Positions 10,080 to 30,190 of a stretch of 64,000 nucleotides of DNA are shown here, in pieces; the first letter of the stretch is position 1, and each line of letters begins with the position of its first letter. A program made the position numbers and the translations under genes. The stretch lies in contig NZ_JAERMU010000001.1 in the NCBI RefSeq assembly GCF_016756775.1, positions 62,001 to 126,000 on the forward strand, given 5' to 3'. This DNA is from Dryocola clanedunensis subsp. sulfonylureivorans (GTDB lineage Bacteria > Pseudomonadota > Gammaproteobacteria > Enterobacterales > Enterobacteriaceae). The notes under the pieces were generated by a model. That model had not been told where the DNA came from. It did no database searches and saw nothing but the letters and a program-made list of their open reading frames with translations.

Positions 10080-11617
<1,538 letters not shown>

Positions 11618-11652
11618 TTAATAAGCCGGGAGGCATCCCCCGGCTTCGGTAA

Positions 11653-15230
<3,578 letters not shown>

Positions 15231-15326
15231 TGACGCAGGGATCACATAAATCCTGCCGGAGGCAAAAGCAGAGGATGGCCCACCGGAAACGTTGTCCGGC
15301 GGGAAAAATCAGGGCTGGAGCGGGGA

Positions 15327-16307
<981 letters not shown>

Positions 16308-16435
16308 CTAATAATCATCTGAAGAAAACAGTAGCTTAATGGCATCTCAGGTGTATGTATACCCCGGTGTTTACCCCGCTGACAGACGATGCAAAGTTGT
16401 GATCCGCTTATCGCTTTATCACATGAGGTATATTT

Positions 16436-16455
16436 TTTAGTAAAACTTTAACTAA
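16436..16455. promoter_or_regulatory. Putative EbgR operator upstream of ygjJ
   Basis: TTTAGTAAA at 16436-16444 is identical to the 9-mer in the ebgA promoter and is followed by TTTAACTAA (16447-16455), close to its reverse complement. It lies about 65 bases before ygjJ in the ebgR-ygjJ divergent region, a fitting place for a LacI-family operator. Confidence 0.55.
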
Positions 16456-20049
<3,594 letters not shown>

Positions 20050-20053
<4 letters not shown>

Positions 20054-20073
20054 GGCCCCAAAAGGGGCCGTTT
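20050..20073. terminator. Bidirectional terminator between ygjK and ymgE
   Basis: Perfect 10-bp stem AAACGGCCCC / GGGGCCGTTT with an AAAA loop. A/T-rich arms suit termination of ymgE from the right and ygjK from the left. Confidence 0.85.
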
Positions 20074-20092
20074 AGATTCAGAGCGACGCTGC

Positions 20093-20344
20093 TTAGCGGC
20101 GAACCATACGGAAGATGGCCAGCACGACAATCGCACCGACAACGGCAACCAGGAAGCTAGGCAGGTTAAAGCCCGTTACGTTGCCACCGATGTGGAAAAA
20201 TGTTGCTAACCATCCGCCAACCACGGCACCGATGATCCCTAAAATACAGGTCAGGAAAAAGCCGCCGCCGTCTTTACCAGGCATGATAAATTTCGCGATG
20301 ATACCCGCAATCAGACCAAATATAATCCAGGCAATAATACCCAT
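20093..20344 (-). CDS. ymgE: YmgE/YeaQ-family (transglycosylase-associated family) small membrane protein
   Basis: 83 residues, nearly all hydrophobic with glycine-rich helices (GIIAWIIFGLIAGIIAKFIM, ILGIIGAVVGGWLA, AVVGAIVVLAIFRMVRR), giving about three membrane segments. The start is the ATG at 20344 behind AGAGGA. The frame extends upstream without family similarity. The position next to ycgR matches ymgE in E. coli, so I prefer that name to yeaQ. Function is not well defined; the family is often stress induced. Confidence 0.85.
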   Translation of the reverse strand: MGIIAWIIFGLIAGIIAKFIMPGKDGGGFFLTCILGIIGAVVGGWLATFFHIGGNVTGFNLPSFLVAVVGAIVVLAIFRMVRR

Positions 20345-20505
20345 TTTCGAAAATCCTCTTCTTAGTTGTGTTGGAACACAGTCCCTGAGCGCCGCGTTAT
20401 GCATTGCCCGAACTGTCGGTACGCTAAGTATAATCAACCATTTGAAAAACGTGACCGACGTCACTAGTTTACCTGAAATATTTATCTGAAATCCTGCGAT
20501 TATTC

Positions 20506-20532
20506 TTAAGTTTATAATATCTCTGCCGATAA
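20506..20532 (+). promoter_or_regulatory. Sigma-28 (FliA) promoter of ycgR
   Basis: TTAAGTTT at 20506-20513, an 11-base spacer, then GCCGATAA at 20525-20532. This differs from the FliA consensus TAAAGTTT-N11-GCCGATAA at one base. It lies 43 bases before ycgR. Confidence 0.9.
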
Positions 20533-20574
20533 TCTGGCTTACTACTATTTGCAAACGCAACAAGGGCCAGGGCC

Positions 20575-21306
20575 TTGAATAACTATAACGAGCAGTTTCT
20601 GAAACAAAGTCCGCTGGCGGTATCAGGTGTGCTTCGCGATCTGCAAAGCAGCCAGGTACCCGTTTGTCTCTCATGGGGCAAGGGACAATTTATCAGTAAG
20701 ATTCTGGATGTCTCGCAAGGGCAACTGATTATCGATTTTGGCAGCCAACAGCAGGAAAACCAGGCCGTTCAGCTGGCCGAGAATATACTTTTCACCGCCG
20801 AAACCCAGGGGGCGAAGGTCGAGTTTACGCTGCCGAAAATCAAGGCTACGGAGTATCTCAACCTGCCGGCGTTCAGCTCTCCCCTGCCCGCAACGCTTTG
20901 GTTTGTGCAACGTCGCGAATATTTCCGCATCAACGCACCGGTAAACCCCTTTTATTTCTGTCATACAAAATTGCCTGACGGTACGCTGTTTGATTTCAGG
21001 CTGTGCGATTTATCGCTGGGCGGCATGGGCGCGCTGGTTGATGGGCCACTGCCGGAAGGATTGACCGCCGGGATGGTATTTAAAAAGGTGGAGATTGATT
21101 TGGTCGAATGGGGGATCTTCCACTTCGACATGCAGCTTGTCACCCTGTCAGAGCGTAAGGTGGTGGACAGCAAAAATCAGACCGTCAGCACGCCTCGCCT
21201 GAGCTTTCGTTTCATGAACATCAACCCTGCGGTTGAACGGGAGCTGCAACGGATCATCTTTTCGCTGGAGCGGTCAGCCAGAGCGAAGGCCGACCGCGTG
21301 CGGTAA
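20575..21306 (+). CDS. ycgR: Flagellar brake protein, c-di-GMP-binding
   Basis: 243 residues with an N-terminal YcgR domain and a C-terminal PilZ domain. The c-di-GMP-binding motif is RREYFR (Arg113, Arg114, Arg118) with DLSLGG (Asp145 on). On binding c-di-GMP the protein acts at the flagellar motor to slow swimming. The start is TTG at 20575, because the encoded NNYNEQFLKQSPLAV aligns with the E. coli N-terminus and no ATG fits. The sigma-28 promoter just upstream shows co-expression with late flagellar genes. Confidence 0.95.
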   Translation: MNNYNEQFLKQSPLAVSGVLRDLQSSQVPVCLSWGKGQFISKILDVSQGQLIIDFGSQQQENQAVQLAENILFTAETQGAKVEFTLPKIKATEYLNLPAFSSPLPATLWFVQRREYFRINAPVNPFYFCHTKLPDGTLFDFRLCDLSLGGMGALVDGPLPEGLTAGMVFKKVEIDLVEWGIFHFDMQLVTLSERKVVDSKNQTVSTPRLSFRFMNINPAVERELQRIIFSLERSARAKADRVR

Positions 21307-21915
21307 CTACATTTCGTCCAGCGCGCGTGAGACTTTATACAGGTAACGCGGTGCCTGAGGGGAAGGATGGTGCTTTGCGACATAGTCCCAGAACTCCTGC
21401 GGGCTGAGATCGTTGATCTCATCAATGGCCTTAGCCCGATTGGACGAAAACGTCCTGAGCAGCGCGCCCGCTCCGTTCGCATACGAGACTAACAGGGCAT
21501 ATTGCATGGTCTGGGGATCCTCAATACCGGCGAGCGGGCCGTGTTCAAGAATGTTGAGATAGGCCGTACCTATGTCGATATTCCGTGCAGGGTCTTTCAG
21601 TTCGCTGGTTGACGGCTGTCCGCTCAGGCCCTGGTGGCGATAAACTTCGGCTCCCGCCGTTGAGGCTTTAATCTGCATCAGCCCGACAGCATTGGATTTA
21701 CTGACCAGCGTAGGGTTACCCCCGGTTTCTACTGCGATGATAGCGGTAATCACTCGCGGGCTCACGCCCCACTCCTGCGCTGCCTGCTCGGTAATCGGCA
21801 TCCAGGTCAGAGCGCCCTGAACTGGTTTAGCCGGGTTCCATTCAGCTTGTTTCGTGGTGTGGCTGGAACAGCCAGCAAGGAACAGGACCAAAACAATCAG
21901 CCATCTCATATTCAC
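21307..21915 (-). CDS. emtA: Membrane-bound endolytic murein transglycosylase
   Basis: About 202 residues, family 1 lytic transglycosylase (SLT domain). The lipobox is LFLAGC, so it is an outer-membrane lipoprotein. The catalytic Glu is in [26 protein letters not shown] and [12 protein letters not shown] are SLT motifs. The start is best taken as GTG at 21915 (AGGA eight bases upstream, N-terminus aligns with E. coli MKLRW); the ATG at 21909 is the alternative. It cleaves glycan strands inside the sacculus. Convergent with ycgR and directly abutting it. Confidence 0.93.
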   Translation of the reverse strand: MNMRWLIVLVLFLAGCSSHTTKQAEWNPAKPVQGALTWMPITEQAAQEWGVSPRVITAIIAVETGGNPTLVSKSNAVGLMQIKASTAGAEVYRHQGLSGQPSTSELKDPARNIDIGTAYLNILEHGPLAGIEDPQTMQYALLVSYANGAGALLRTFSSNRAKAIDEINDLSPQEFWDYVAKHHPSPQAPRYLYKVSRALDEM

Positions 21916-22032
21916 GCGTTCTATCCTTATAGATACTTTGCTCGTTATTACGGCGGTTAGCCGCCGCCGGGAGAGTGACAACCGCCCGCGATAGCGGCAT
22001 CATAACCAATTCACTTTACGCAAGGAAATGCC

Positions 22033-22944
22033 ATGTCTCTGATTAGTTTGATTGCCCCTTCGGGATACTGTGTAAACCAGGCTGCGGCGGCTCGCGGTAT
22101 TGAGCGGCTGGAACAGGTGGGACACCAGGTCGCGAACCAGCAGGCAGTCACCCGGCGTTTTCAGCGTTTTGCAGGCACCGACGAGCAGCGAGCGGCGGAA
22201 ATCAACCAGCTCACCACGCTGTCACCGGAATGCGACATCGTTCTGGCGGTGCGCGGCGGCTACGGCGCAACGCGTCTGCTTGAGCACATCGATTTCTCAC
22301 GGCTCGGACGCGCTTTCCGTTCTCGCACGCCGGTAATTTGTGGCCACAGCGACTTTACCGCCATCCAGCTGGCCCTGCTGGCCCAGTGTGGAACCATCAC
22401 TTTCAGCGGGCCGATGCTGGCCGGAAATTTTGGGGCCGAAACGCTTGATGACTATACCTGGCAGCACTTCTGGAAAGCCATCACGCAGGCTGAATACGCG
22501 GTCAGCTGGAATAACAGCGCCGAGGCCTGTTCGGCCAGCGGCACAATCTGGGGCGGCAACCTCGCCATGCTGGTATCGCTGCTGGGTTCGCCATGGCTCC
22601 CCGCCGTTGACGGCGGTATTCTGGTGGTCGAGGATATCAACGAGCATCCTTTCCGCGTTGAACGAATGCTGTTACAGCTCCACCACGCGGGGATCCTCAA
22701 ACGTCAGAAGGCGCTTATCCTCGGGAGTTTTAATGGCGCAACGGTGAGTGATTACGACGCCGGCTACGATTTCAATGAAATGTGCCAGATGCTTTCGGCA
22801 CGTCTTGATATCCCCGTTCTGCCGGGTTTGCCATTCGGTCATGAGCCGCAGACGGTGACGCTGCCGCTGGGCGCCTTTGGCGAATTGCAGCACGATGGGC
22901 AGCAGAGCGTGCTGACGATCAGCGGTCACCAGGTCATTGCGTAA
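22033..22944 (+). CDS. ldcA: Murein tetrapeptide (LD-) carboxypeptidase
   Basis: 303 residues, peptidase family S66. It removes the terminal D-Ala from recycled murein tetrapeptides in the cytoplasm, so tripeptide can be reused. The catalytic Ser106 lies in VICGHSDFTA, with the RGGYG turn before it; the Glu/His partners are in the C-terminal half (VVEDINE, LPFGHEP). AAGGAAATGCC precedes the ATG. It is divergent from emtA, so two peptidoglycan genes share a promoter region. Confidence 0.95.
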   Translation: MSLISLIAPSGYCVNQAAAARGIERLEQVGHQVANQQAVTRRFQRFAGTDEQRAAEINQLTTLSPECDIVLAVRGGYGATRLLEHIDFSRLGRAFRSRTPVICGHSDFTAIQLALLAQCGTITFSGPMLAGNFGAETLDDYTWQHFWKAITQAEYAVSWNNSAEACSASGTIWGGNLAMLVSLLGSPWLPAVDGGILVVEDINEHPFRVERMLLQLHHAGILKRQKALILGSFNGATVSDYDAGYDFNEMCQMLSARLDIPVLPGLPFGHEPQTVTLPLGAFGELQHDGQQSVLTISGHQVIA

Positions 22945-23034
22945 AAAAGACGGTATTTCGGGCCGTTAGCCGGCCCGATCCGTGATAACATTTAGTAATA
23001 ACTACAGCGGCTCTTATAAAGGAGAATGATAATT

Positions 23035-24765
23035 TTGGACGCGGGTGCGATAATTAGTCTGTTCATTTTAGGTTCCGTACTGGTAACTTGTAGCATCTTA
23101 TTAAGCTCATTTTCCTCCCGTCTTGGTATTCCCATCCTGGTTATCTTCCTCGCTATCGGCATGCTGGCCGGAGTGGATGGTATCGGTGGTATCCCGTTTG
23201 ATAATTATCCTCTTGCTTATTTAATCAGTAACCTTGCGCTGGCCGTGATCCTGCTCGATGGCGGCATGCGCACCCAGGCCAGCTCCTTCCGGGTTGCGCT
23301 GGGCCCCGCCCTTTCACTGGCCACCGTTGGCGTACTTGTCACCTCGGGATTAACGGGGCTGGCCGCAGCGTGGCTGTTTAATCTGGATTTGATTCAGGGC
23401 CTGCTGATTGGCGCTATCGTTGGCTCCACGGATGCCGCAGCGGTGTTCTCACTGCTCGGCGGCAAGGGCCTGAACGAACGCGTGGGCGCAACGCTTGAGA
23501 TTGAGTCCGGCAGCAACGACCCGATGGCGGTGTTCCTGACCATCACGCTGATTGAGATGATCCAGCAGGGGCAAACCGGCCTGAGCTGGATGTTCCTCGT
23601 GCATATCATTCAGCAGTTCGGCCTGGGCATCCTGTTCGGCCTCGGCGGCGGCTACCTGCTGCTGCAGATGATTAACCGCATCACGCTGCCGCAGGGGCTT
23701 TATCCGCTGCTGGCGCTGAGCGGCGGCATCATGGTCTTCGCTATCACCACCGCGCTCGAAGGCAGCGGTATTCTTGCCGTCTACCTGTGCGGCTTTTTAC
23801 TCGGCAATAAACCTATTCGCAGCCGCTTTGGCATCCTGCAAACCTTCGATGGTCTGGCCTGGCTGGCGCAAATTGGCATGTTCCTGGTGCTCGGCCTGCT
23901 GGTGAATCCGAAAGATTTGCTGGCAATAGCTATCCCGGCGCTGGCGCTGTCGGCGTGGATGATCTTCTTTGCCCGCCCGCTGTCGGTGCTGATTGGGCTG
24001 ATCCCTTTCCGCGGCTTCAACGGCCGCGAACGTATTTTTATCAGCTGGGTTGGCCTGCGCGGCGCGGTGCCCATCATCCTCGCGGTCTTCCCGATGATGG
24101 CGGGCCTGGATAATGCGCGGCTGTTCTTCAACGTGGCCTTCTTTGTGGTGCTGGTCTCGCTGCTGCTGCAAGGCTCATCGCTGGGCTGGGCGGCAAAAAA
24201 AGCGAAAGTTGTGGTGCCGCCGGTGGGCTGGCCGGTCTCCCGCGTTGGGCTGGATATTCATCCGGAAAACCCGTGGGAGCAGTTTGTCTATCAGCTGAGC
24301 GAAGATAAGTGGTGCGTGGGTGCAGCACTTCGTGACCTGCATATGCCGACAGAAACCCGCATTGCCGCCCTCTTCCGTGATAATGCACTGTTGCATCCAA
24401 CGGGCAGTACTCGCCTGCGTGAAGGGGACGTTTTGTGTGTCATTGGCCGGGAGCGGGATTTACCTGCACTGGGTAAACTGTTCAGCCAGTCGCCGCCGGT
24501 CGCCCTCGACCAGCGTTTCTTCGGCGACTTTATTCTGGAAGCCAGCGCGCAGTTCTCGGACGTGGCGACCATCTATGGCCTGGATCTGGATGATGAGGTC
24601 AACAAGCAGCAGACGCTGGGTGAGTTCGTGCTCGGCATGCTGGGCGGCGCGCCGGTGGTAGGTGACCAGGTGGAGTACGCCGGGATGATCTGGACTGTGG
24701 CAGAGAAAGAGAATAATCAGGTACGCAAGATTGGCGTTCGCGTCGCTGAGGAAGAGGCAGAATAA
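23035..24765 (+). CDS. cvrA: K+/H+ antiporter NhaP2/CvrA
   Basis: About 576 residues: some 12-13 transmembrane helices of the CPA1 cation/proton antiporter family ([52 protein letters not shown]), then a cytoplasmic RCK_C/TrkA_C domain and a CorC/HlyC-type C-terminal domain. Expels K+ in exchange for protons. AAGGAG is one base from an ATG at 23026 but nine bases from the TTG at 23035. The TTG gives an N-terminus ([12 protein letters not shown]) that aligns with E. coli CvrA, so I chose it. Confidence 0.93.
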   Translation: MDAGAIISLFILGSVLVTCSILLSSFSSRLGIPILVIFLAIGMLAGVDGIGGIPFDNYPLAYLISNLALAVILLDGGMRTQASSFRVALGPALSLATVGVLVTSGLTGLAAAWLFNLDLIQGLLIGAIVGSTDAAAVFSLLGGKGLNERVGATLEIESGSNDPMAVFLTITLIEMIQQGQTGLSWMFLVHIIQQFGLGILFGLGGGYLLLQMINRITLPQGLYPLLALSGGIMVFAITTALEGSGILAVYLCGFLLGNKPIRSRFGILQTFDGLAWLAQIGMFLVLGLLVNPKDLLAIAIPALALSAWMIFFARPLSVLIGLIPFRGFNGRERIFISWVGLRGAVPIILAVFPMMAGLDNARLFFNVAFFVVLVSLLLQGSSLGWAAKKAKVVVPPVGWPVSRVGLDIHPENPWEQFVYQLSEDKWCVGAALRDLHMPTETRIAALFRDNALLHPTGSTRLREGDVLCVIGRERDLPALGKLFSQSPPVALDQRFFGDFILEASAQFSDVATIYGLDLDDEVNKQQTLGEFVLGMLGGAPVVGDQVEYAGMIWTVAEKENNQVRKIGVRVAEEEAE

Positions 24766-24794
24766 TATTCGCGCGGATTGGGTGGATGACGACA

Positions 24795-24870
24795 GGTGGA
24801 TGACGCTGTCGCTTATCCACCCTACGTTCTAGTATTCGTAGGTCGGATAAGCGCAGCGTCATCCGACACA
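24795..24870. repeat. Pair of REP-type hairpins (BIME-like) between cvrA and dadX
   Basis: Two units: GGTGGATGACGCTGTCGC...TTATCCACC at about 24795-24821 and GGTCGGATAAGCGCAGCGTC...CCGAC at about 24841-24867. They share the REP cores GGATGACGC and GGATAAGCG. They sit between the convergent ends of cvrA and dadX. Confidence 0.8.
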
Positions 24871-25941
24871 TCAAACCGTCACTACCGGCACGCGCGGTGC
24901 CAGTGCGCACATCAGCTCATAGCCTACCGTACCCGCCGCCGAGGCAACATCATCAATCTTCACTTCGTTGCCCCATAGCTCGACCGGGCTGCCGATCCCC
25001 GCATGCGGACACGGCGTTAGATCCACCGCAATCATATCCATCGAAATAGCCCCGATAGTGGATGTCATCACGCCATCGACGTGAACCGGCGTACCGGTTG
25101 GCGCGTGGCGGGGATAGCCATCCGCATAGCCACAGGCCACTATCCCGATCCGCTGTTCGCCGGACGCCCGGTAGCGGCTACCGTAGCCTACTGCGTCCCC
25201 TGCCTTAAGATTCTGGATGCCGATAATTTCGCTGCGCAAGGTCATCACCGGGCGCAGGCCGCTGTTGGCAATATCGCACCACTGGCCGCTCGGCGAAGCG
25301 CCGTAAAGTATAATCCCCGGACGCACCCAGTCGAAATGGGCTTCCGGGTGCCACATCGTGGCCGCCGAGTTTGACAGGGAGCGGGCGCAGTCCAGCCCTT
25401 CCGCCGCCTGCTCAATGCGCGCCAGCGGCTCGACGATGCCTTCAGGCTGTTCCGCATCGGCAAAGTGCGCCATCAGCGTCAGCTGCCCGACGTTGGGAAT
25501 GGCGCGCAGCTGCTGCCAGATAGAATGCACCCGCTCCGGGGTAAAACCGAGGCGGTTCATGCCGCTGTTCACCTTCAGATAAATATCCAGCGGCGCGTTA
25601 AGACGCGCGTTCGCCAGCGCCTTCACCTGCCAGTTGCTGTGCAGGCTCGTGGTGAGGCGATATTTATCAAACAGCTCAAGATCGCCGGCGTGGAAGAAGC
25701 CTTCCAGCATCAGAATCGGCCCTTTCCAGCCGCGCTCACGCAGCAATATGGCTTCTTCAACATTGAGCAGGGCGAAACCGTCGGTGCCACCCAGCGCCGA
25801 CCAGACGCGATCGATACCGTGGCCGTAGGCGTTTGCTTTCACGACAGACCACACCCGGGAATTCGGGGCAGCCTGACGGGCGATTTGCAGATTATTGCGC
25901 AGCGCGCTCAAATCGAGCGTCGCTGTAACAGGACGGGACAT
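24871..25941 (-). CDS. dadX: Catabolic alanine racemase
   Basis: 356 residues, same length as E. coli DadX. PLP-dependent fold III racemase converting L-alanine to D-alanine, which DadA then oxidises. The PLP Lys is in VWSVVKANAYGHG (Lys34) and the second catalytic Tyr is in GDAVGYGSRY. AAGGAG lies five bases before the ATG. It is 29 bases downstream of dadA, forming the dadAX operon. I prefer catabolic dadX over biosynthetic alr because of this linkage. Confidence 0.96.
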   Translation of the reverse strand: MSRPVTATLDLSALRNNLQIARQAAPNSRVWSVVKANAYGHGIDRVWSALGGTDGFALLNVEEAILLRERGWKGPILMLEGFFHAGDLELFDKYRLTTSLHSNWQVKALANARLNAPLDIYLKVNSGMNRLGFTPERVHSIWQQLRAIPNVGQLTLMAHFADAEQPEGIVEPLARIEQAAEGLDCARSLSNSAATMWHPEAHFDWVRPGIILYGASPSGQWCDIANSGLRPVMTLRSEIIGIQNLKAGDAVGYGSRYRASGEQRIGIVACGYADGYPRHAPTGTPVHVDGVMTSTIGAISMDMIAVDLTPCPHAGIGSPVELWGNEVKIDDVASAAGTVGYELMCALAPRVPVVTV

Positions 25942-25970
25942 AGCCGCTCCTTGTTTTCGTTATTGGTCTG

Positions 25971-27269
25971 TCAATTATGGGCGCTGTGCAGGCGTTGTGA
26001 ACCTGAAGGTGTAAATCCCGGTGAATAGCGGGCCACCGCAAGATCGTCAAACGGAATTGCTGGCGTTCTGCCGGAGATTAAGTCGCTGAGCATCTGCCCC
26101 GATCCGCAGGCCATCGTCCAGCCAAGCGTGCCGTGGCCGGTATTGAGCCAGAGGTTTTTAAACGGCGTTTTACCGACGATGGGCGTGCCGTCCGGCGTCA
26201 TCGGACGCAGGCCCGTCCAGAACGTTGCCTGTTCGACGTGACCACCGCGTGGATAGAGATCGCGCACCACCATCTCCAGCGTTTCACGACGCGGCTGCAG
26301 CAGATCGGTATTGTAACCCACGATTTCCGCCATGCCGCCGACGCGGATACGGTTGTCAAAGCGGGTGATGGCGATTTTGTAGGTTTCATCGAGGATGGTT
26401 GAAACCGGCGCGCCCTGCTCGTCGGCAATCGGAATTGTCAACGAGTAGCCTTTAAGCGGATAGACCGGAATATCGACGATATTTTTCAGTAAACCAGTCG
26501 AGTACGAACCAAAGGCGACCACGTAGGTGTCAGCCTTAATCACCTCTTTGCCGCACTGCACGCCATAGATGCTGTGGCCTTCATAAAGCAGGCGATCGAC
26601 GGGCGTGTTGAAGCGAAATTCTACGCCAGCCTCCGCCGCCATCCGCGCCAGGTTCTGGGTGAAAAGCTGGCAGTCGCCGGTTTCATCATTTGGCAAACGC
26701 AGGCCGCCGGTGAGTTTGTGGGCGACGTCCGCAAGCGCGGGCTCCACGCGGTTTAGCTGGCTGGCCTCCAGCAGTTCATAAGGCACGCCCGCATCCTGCA
26801 GGACGGCGATATCTTTTGCCGCATTTTCATACTGCTGCGCGGTGCGGAAGAGCTGGAGCGTACCGCCCTGGCGTCCTTCGTACTGGATCCCGGTGCTGTG
26901 GCGCAGCTCTTTGAGGCAGTCGCGGCTGTACTCTGCCAGACGCACCATGCGCCCTTTGTTCTCCTGGTAATGCCGCATGTCGCAGTTGCGCAGCATCTGC
27001 ATCATCCATTTGAGCTGGAAGCGCGTGCCGTCGAGACTGATGGCCAGCGGCGCATGGCGCTGGAACATCCATTTAATGGCCTTCAGCGGCACGCCGGGGG
27101 CGGCCCAGGGGGCCGCATAGCCCGGAGAGATTTGCCCGGCGTTGGCGGCGCTGGTTTCAAGCGCAGGCCCGGCTTCCCTGTCAATCACCGTCACCTCGTG
27201 ACCCGCCTGACGTAAATACCAGGCGCTCGCGACACCGACCACGCCACTTCCCAGCACCACAACACGCAT
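25971..27269 (-). CDS. dadA: D-amino acid dehydrogenase, small subunit
   Basis: 432 residues, FAD-dependent oxidoreductase. The N-terminal dinucleotide motif is [17 protein letters not shown] and the C-terminal FAD contact is [17 protein letters not shown]. It oxidises D-alanine and other D-amino acids to 2-oxo acids at the inner membrane, passing electrons to the respiratory chain. AGGAAG precedes the ATG. In E. coli the dadAX promoter is controlled by Lrp and CRP; the 325-base A/T-rich upstream region could do the same here. Confidence 0.97.
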   Translation of the reverse strand: MRVVVLGSGVVGVASAWYLRQAGHEVTVIDREAGPALETSAANAGQISPGYAAPWAAPGVPLKAIKWMFQRHAPLAISLDGTRFQLKWMMQMLRNCDMRHYQENKGRMVRLAEYSRDCLKELRHSTGIQYEGRQGGTLQLFRTAQQYENAAKDIAVLQDAGVPYELLEASQLNRVEPALADVAHKLTGGLRLPNDETGDCQLFTQNLARMAAEAGVEFRFNTPVDRLLYEGHSIYGVQCGKEVIKADTYVVAFGSYSTGLLKNIVDIPVYPLKGYSLTIPIADEQGAPVSTILDETYKIAITRFDNRIRVGGMAEIVGYNTDLLQPRRETLEMVVRDLYPRGGHVEQATFWTGLRPMTPDGTPIVGKTPFKNLWLNTGHGTLGWTMACGSGQMLSDLISGRTPAIPFDDLAVARYSPGFTPSGSQRLHSAHN

Positions 27270-27594
27270 AACGCTTCCTCGTTCCGCTAAAAGAATAATC
27301 TTCTGATTACAAATTGATAACCCAGATGAAAATATTATTCAACATACGGCTTTATTATGGTGAAGCCTCTCACATCCTGGCCTATGTCCGCTGGGGTGAC
27401 GCAATTAGGATCTCCTGCGACATAAAATATTATCGACAGAATAAAACTCCAGCCAGCACGCAAAATCCGGGTCATTGAAATCCGTAAATCGCGCAGAAAA
27501 AAGTTTGCCGGCGGGCACTAAGTTTGCGGAGTGTTCTATCCTTTGAGGTGAGGCTTTCCATTCAGAGAGGGCCGACAACAATGAGGGTGCGCTG
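27270..27594. promoter_or_regulatory. Divergent promoter region of dadA and ycgB
   Basis: 325 bases without a gene. The part next to dadA is A/T rich, as expected for Lrp binding. I see no operator I would place exactly. A short leftward frame at 27405-27620 is not supported as a gene. Confidence 0.4.
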
Positions 27595-29130
27595 ATGGCT
27601 ACTGTTGACCTTTCCGCCACAAAGGATTCCAGACGACTGAGTGATGGTCCCGACTGGACGTTCGAACTGTTGGACGTCTACCTCGCTGAGATCGACCGTG
27701 TTGCTAAGCTTTACCGCTTAGACACTTATCCGCATCAGATTGAGGTCATCACCTCTGAACAGATGATGGATGCCTACTCCAGCGTCGGGATGCCCATAAA
27801 TTACCCGCACTGGTCGTTCGGCAAAAAATTCATCGAGACCGAGCGGCTGTACAAGCACGGGCAGCAGGGGCTGGCCTACGAGATTGTGATTAACTCCAAT
27901 CCCTGCATCGCCTATTTGATGGAAGAAAATACCATCACCATGCAGGCGCTGGTGATTGCCCACGCCTGCTACGGACACAACTCGTTCTTCAAAAATAACT
28001 ACTTGTTCCGCAGCTGGACGGACGCCAGCTCAATCATCGATTACCTGATCTTCGCCCGCAAATACATCAGCGAGTGCGAGGAGCGTTATGGCGTGGACGA
28101 AGTGGAGCGACTGCTCGACTCGTGCCATGCGCTGATGAACTACGGCGTTGACCGCTATAAACGCCCGCAGAAGATTTCGCTGCAGGAAGAGAAAGCGCGG
28201 CAGAAAAGCCGCGAAGAGTATCTGCAAAGCCAGGTAAATACCCTCTGGCGCACCCTGCCTCGCCGCGAAGAAGAGAAAACGGTAGCCGAAGCGCGTCGCT
28301 ACCCTTCCGAGCCGCAGGAAAACCTGCTCTATTTCATGGAGAAGAACGCGCCGCTGCTGGAGCCGTGGCAGCGTGAAATCCTGCGCATCGTGCGTAAGGT
28401 GAGCCAGTATTTTTATCCGCAAAAGCAGACCCAGGTGATGAACGAGGGCTGGGCGACCTTCTGGCACTACACCATCCTTAACCATCTGTACGATGAAGGA
28501 AAAGTGACGGAACGCTTCATGCTGGAGTTCCTGCACAGCCATACCAACGTGGTGTTCCAGCCACCGTATAACAGCCCGTGGTACAACGGCATCAACCCTT
28601 ATGCTCTGGGCTTTGCCATGTTCCAGGACATCAAGCGTATCTGTCAGAATCCGACAGAGGAAGACAAATACTGGTTCCCGGATATCGCCGGGAAAGACTG
28701 GCTGGATACCCTGCACTTTGCGATGCGCGACTTCAAGGACGAGAGCTTTATCAGCCAGTTCCTGTCGCCGAAGCTGATGCGTGACTTCCGTCTGTTTACC
28801 GTGCTGGATGACGACCACAATAATTACCTGGAAATTTCGGCTATTCATAACGAGGAAGGCTACCGTGAAATTCGCGCCCAGCTTTCCGCCCAGTACAACC
28901 TGAGCAACCTGGAGCCGAACATTCAGGTATGGAACGTGGATTTACGCGGCGACCGTTCGCTGACGCTACGCTATATCCCGCAGAACCGCGCGCCGCTGGA
29001 TAAAGGTCGTCGTGAGGTGCTCAAGCATGTGCACCGCCTGTGGGGCTTTGACGTGACGCTGGAGCAGCAGAACGAGGACGGCAGCGTTGAGCTGCTGGAT
29101 CGGTGTCCGCCGAGGATAAACAGCTTATAA
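27595..29130 (+). CDS. ycgB: SpoVR-family protein YcgB
   Basis: 511 residues, nearly colinear with E. coli YcgB (510). Family motifs include LLDVYLAEIDRVAKLY, SSVGMPINYPHWSFGK and VMNEGWATFWHYTILNHLY. The His/Glu clusters in the last motif suggest a metal site, but the activity is not established. In E. coli the gene is reported as stationary-phase induced. The ATG follows GAGGGTGCGCTG. The gene is divergent from dadA and convergent with fadR. Confidence 0.95.
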   Translation: MATVDLSATKDSRRLSDGPDWTFELLDVYLAEIDRVAKLYRLDTYPHQIEVITSEQMMDAYSSVGMPINYPHWSFGKKFIETERLYKHGQQGLAYEIVINSNPCIAYLMEENTITMQALVIAHACYGHNSFFKNNYLFRSWTDASSIIDYLIFARKYISECEERYGVDEVERLLDSCHALMNYGVDRYKRPQKISLQEEKARQKSREEYLQSQVNTLWRTLPRREEEKTVAEARRYPSEPQENLLYFMEKNAPLLEPWQREILRIVRKVSQYFYPQKQTQVMNEGWATFWHYTILNHLYDEGKVTERFMLEFLHSHTNVVFQPPYNSPWYNGINPYALGFAMFQDIKRICQNPTEEDKYWFPDIAGKDWLDTLHFAMRDFKDESFISQFLSPKLMRDFRLFTVLDDDHNNYLEISAIHNEEGYREIRAQLSAQYNLSNLEPNIQVWNVDLRGDRSLTLRYIPQNRAPLDKGRREVLKHVHRLWGFDVTLEQQNEDGSVELLDRCPPRINSL

Positions 29131-29203
29131 AGCGCTGGCCGAGCTTGCGCTTATCCAACCTGCACAGGTCTGTTGTGGGATGGATAAGCATTTTGCACCG
29201 ATC

Positions 29204-29234
29204 AAAAAAGGCTTCCGGATGGAAGCCTTTTTTT
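29204..29234. terminator. Bidirectional terminator between ycgB and fadR
   Basis: Perfect 13-bp stem (AAAAAAGGCTTCC / GGAAGCCTTTTTT) with a GGAT loop and further T residues. It is symmetric, so it serves both convergent genes. A degenerate REP-like stretch lies just before it (about 29146-29188). Confidence 0.9.
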
Positions 29235-29246
29235 ACAGCGGCGCTA

Positions 29247-29966
29247 TCAGCGGCTGTGCATTGCCAGATCGCCCGGCAGGTTTTTCTGCATACGGTGCCA
29301 GATTTCCCCACTTTCGCGGCCGTAGGTACGAACGGTATCGAATACCTGATCGTGCAGACCTTCCTCGCAGATTTTTGCCAGGCGATGGTAGAAACCTAAC
29401 GCCAGGCTACGCGCTTCAGGATTGGAGAAGTAGTGACGCCCGATGCGGGTGTACAGCCCTTTCATGCCGTTAAGGATCAGCCCGTAAATTGGGTTGCCGG
29501 AGGCAAACGCCAGGCCGCGGAAAATGCTGTAGTCCAGGTGCGCGAAGGCATCCGCGTGGTCTTCAACGCTGTCCGCCGTGGCCAGAACTTCCTGCGCTTT
29601 GTCCGGGTGCTGACGCATCGCCGTACGGATAAAAATGGTGGCGATGTTGGTGCGCACGGACAGCAGATTATCTATCAGCTGAGGCACGCTGTCGTGATCT
29701 AAACGCGCCAGTGTTTCCAGGATATTCAGGCCTGAAGTTTCCCAGAAATTGTTCACTTTTGTCGGTTTGCCATGCTGAATGGTTAGCCAACCGTCCCGGG
29801 CCAGACGCTGCAAGACTTCACGCAGCGTGGTACGGGTAACACCAATAAGTTCAGAAAGCTCACGCTCGGCAGGTAAAATAGAACCAGGAGGGAAACGGCT
29901 ATTCCAGATACTTTCAATAATATATTCTTCCGCGAAACCCGCAGGGCTCTGCGCCTTAATGACCAT
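29247..29966 (-). CDS. fadR: Fatty acid metabolism regulator FadR
   Basis: 239 residues. GntR-family winged helix at the N-terminus ([25 protein letters not shown]) and the all-helical acyl-CoA-binding C-terminal domain ([26 protein letters not shown]). It represses fad genes and activates fabA/fabB; long-chain acyl-CoA releases it from DNA. The start is the ATG at 29966 (MVIKAQSP, as in E. coli); a 10-residue upstream extension is not used. A matching operator lies before fadD in this same window. Confidence 0.97.
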   Translation of the reverse strand: MVIKAQSPAGFAEEYIIESIWNSRFPPGSILPAERELSELIGVTRTTLREVLQRLARDGWLTIQHGKPTKVNNFWETSGLNILETLARLDHDSVPQLIDNLLSVRTNIATIFIRTAMRQHPDKAQEVLATADSVEDHADAFAHLDYSIFRGLAFASGNPIYGLILNGMKGLYTRIGRHYFSNPEARSLALGFYHRLAKICEEGLHDQVFDTVRTYGRESGEIWHRMQKNLPGDLAMHSR

Positions 29967-30190
29967 AGTACGATTTCCATTACACAGGTTTGGCAATTTG
30001 GACTCATCATACCAGATGCGACGGACGCCAGATAGGTTGCCGCATGGCCATTTACGGGATCAATGTTTAATTTCTTTCATAATAGTTACGGGGCGAACAA
30101 TCGTCGCACCTTGCCAGTCCGGCCCTGCGCGAGTACCCTCGAAGCTATTAATAACCGCGATAATAATCACAGGAGTAAGGTCCTATCACA

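Noticed and set aside
24871-25941. Biosynthetic alanine racemase Alr
   Set aside because: Directly downstream of dadA with a 29-base gap and closest to DadX in the parts I can compare, so the catabolic enzyme is the better call.
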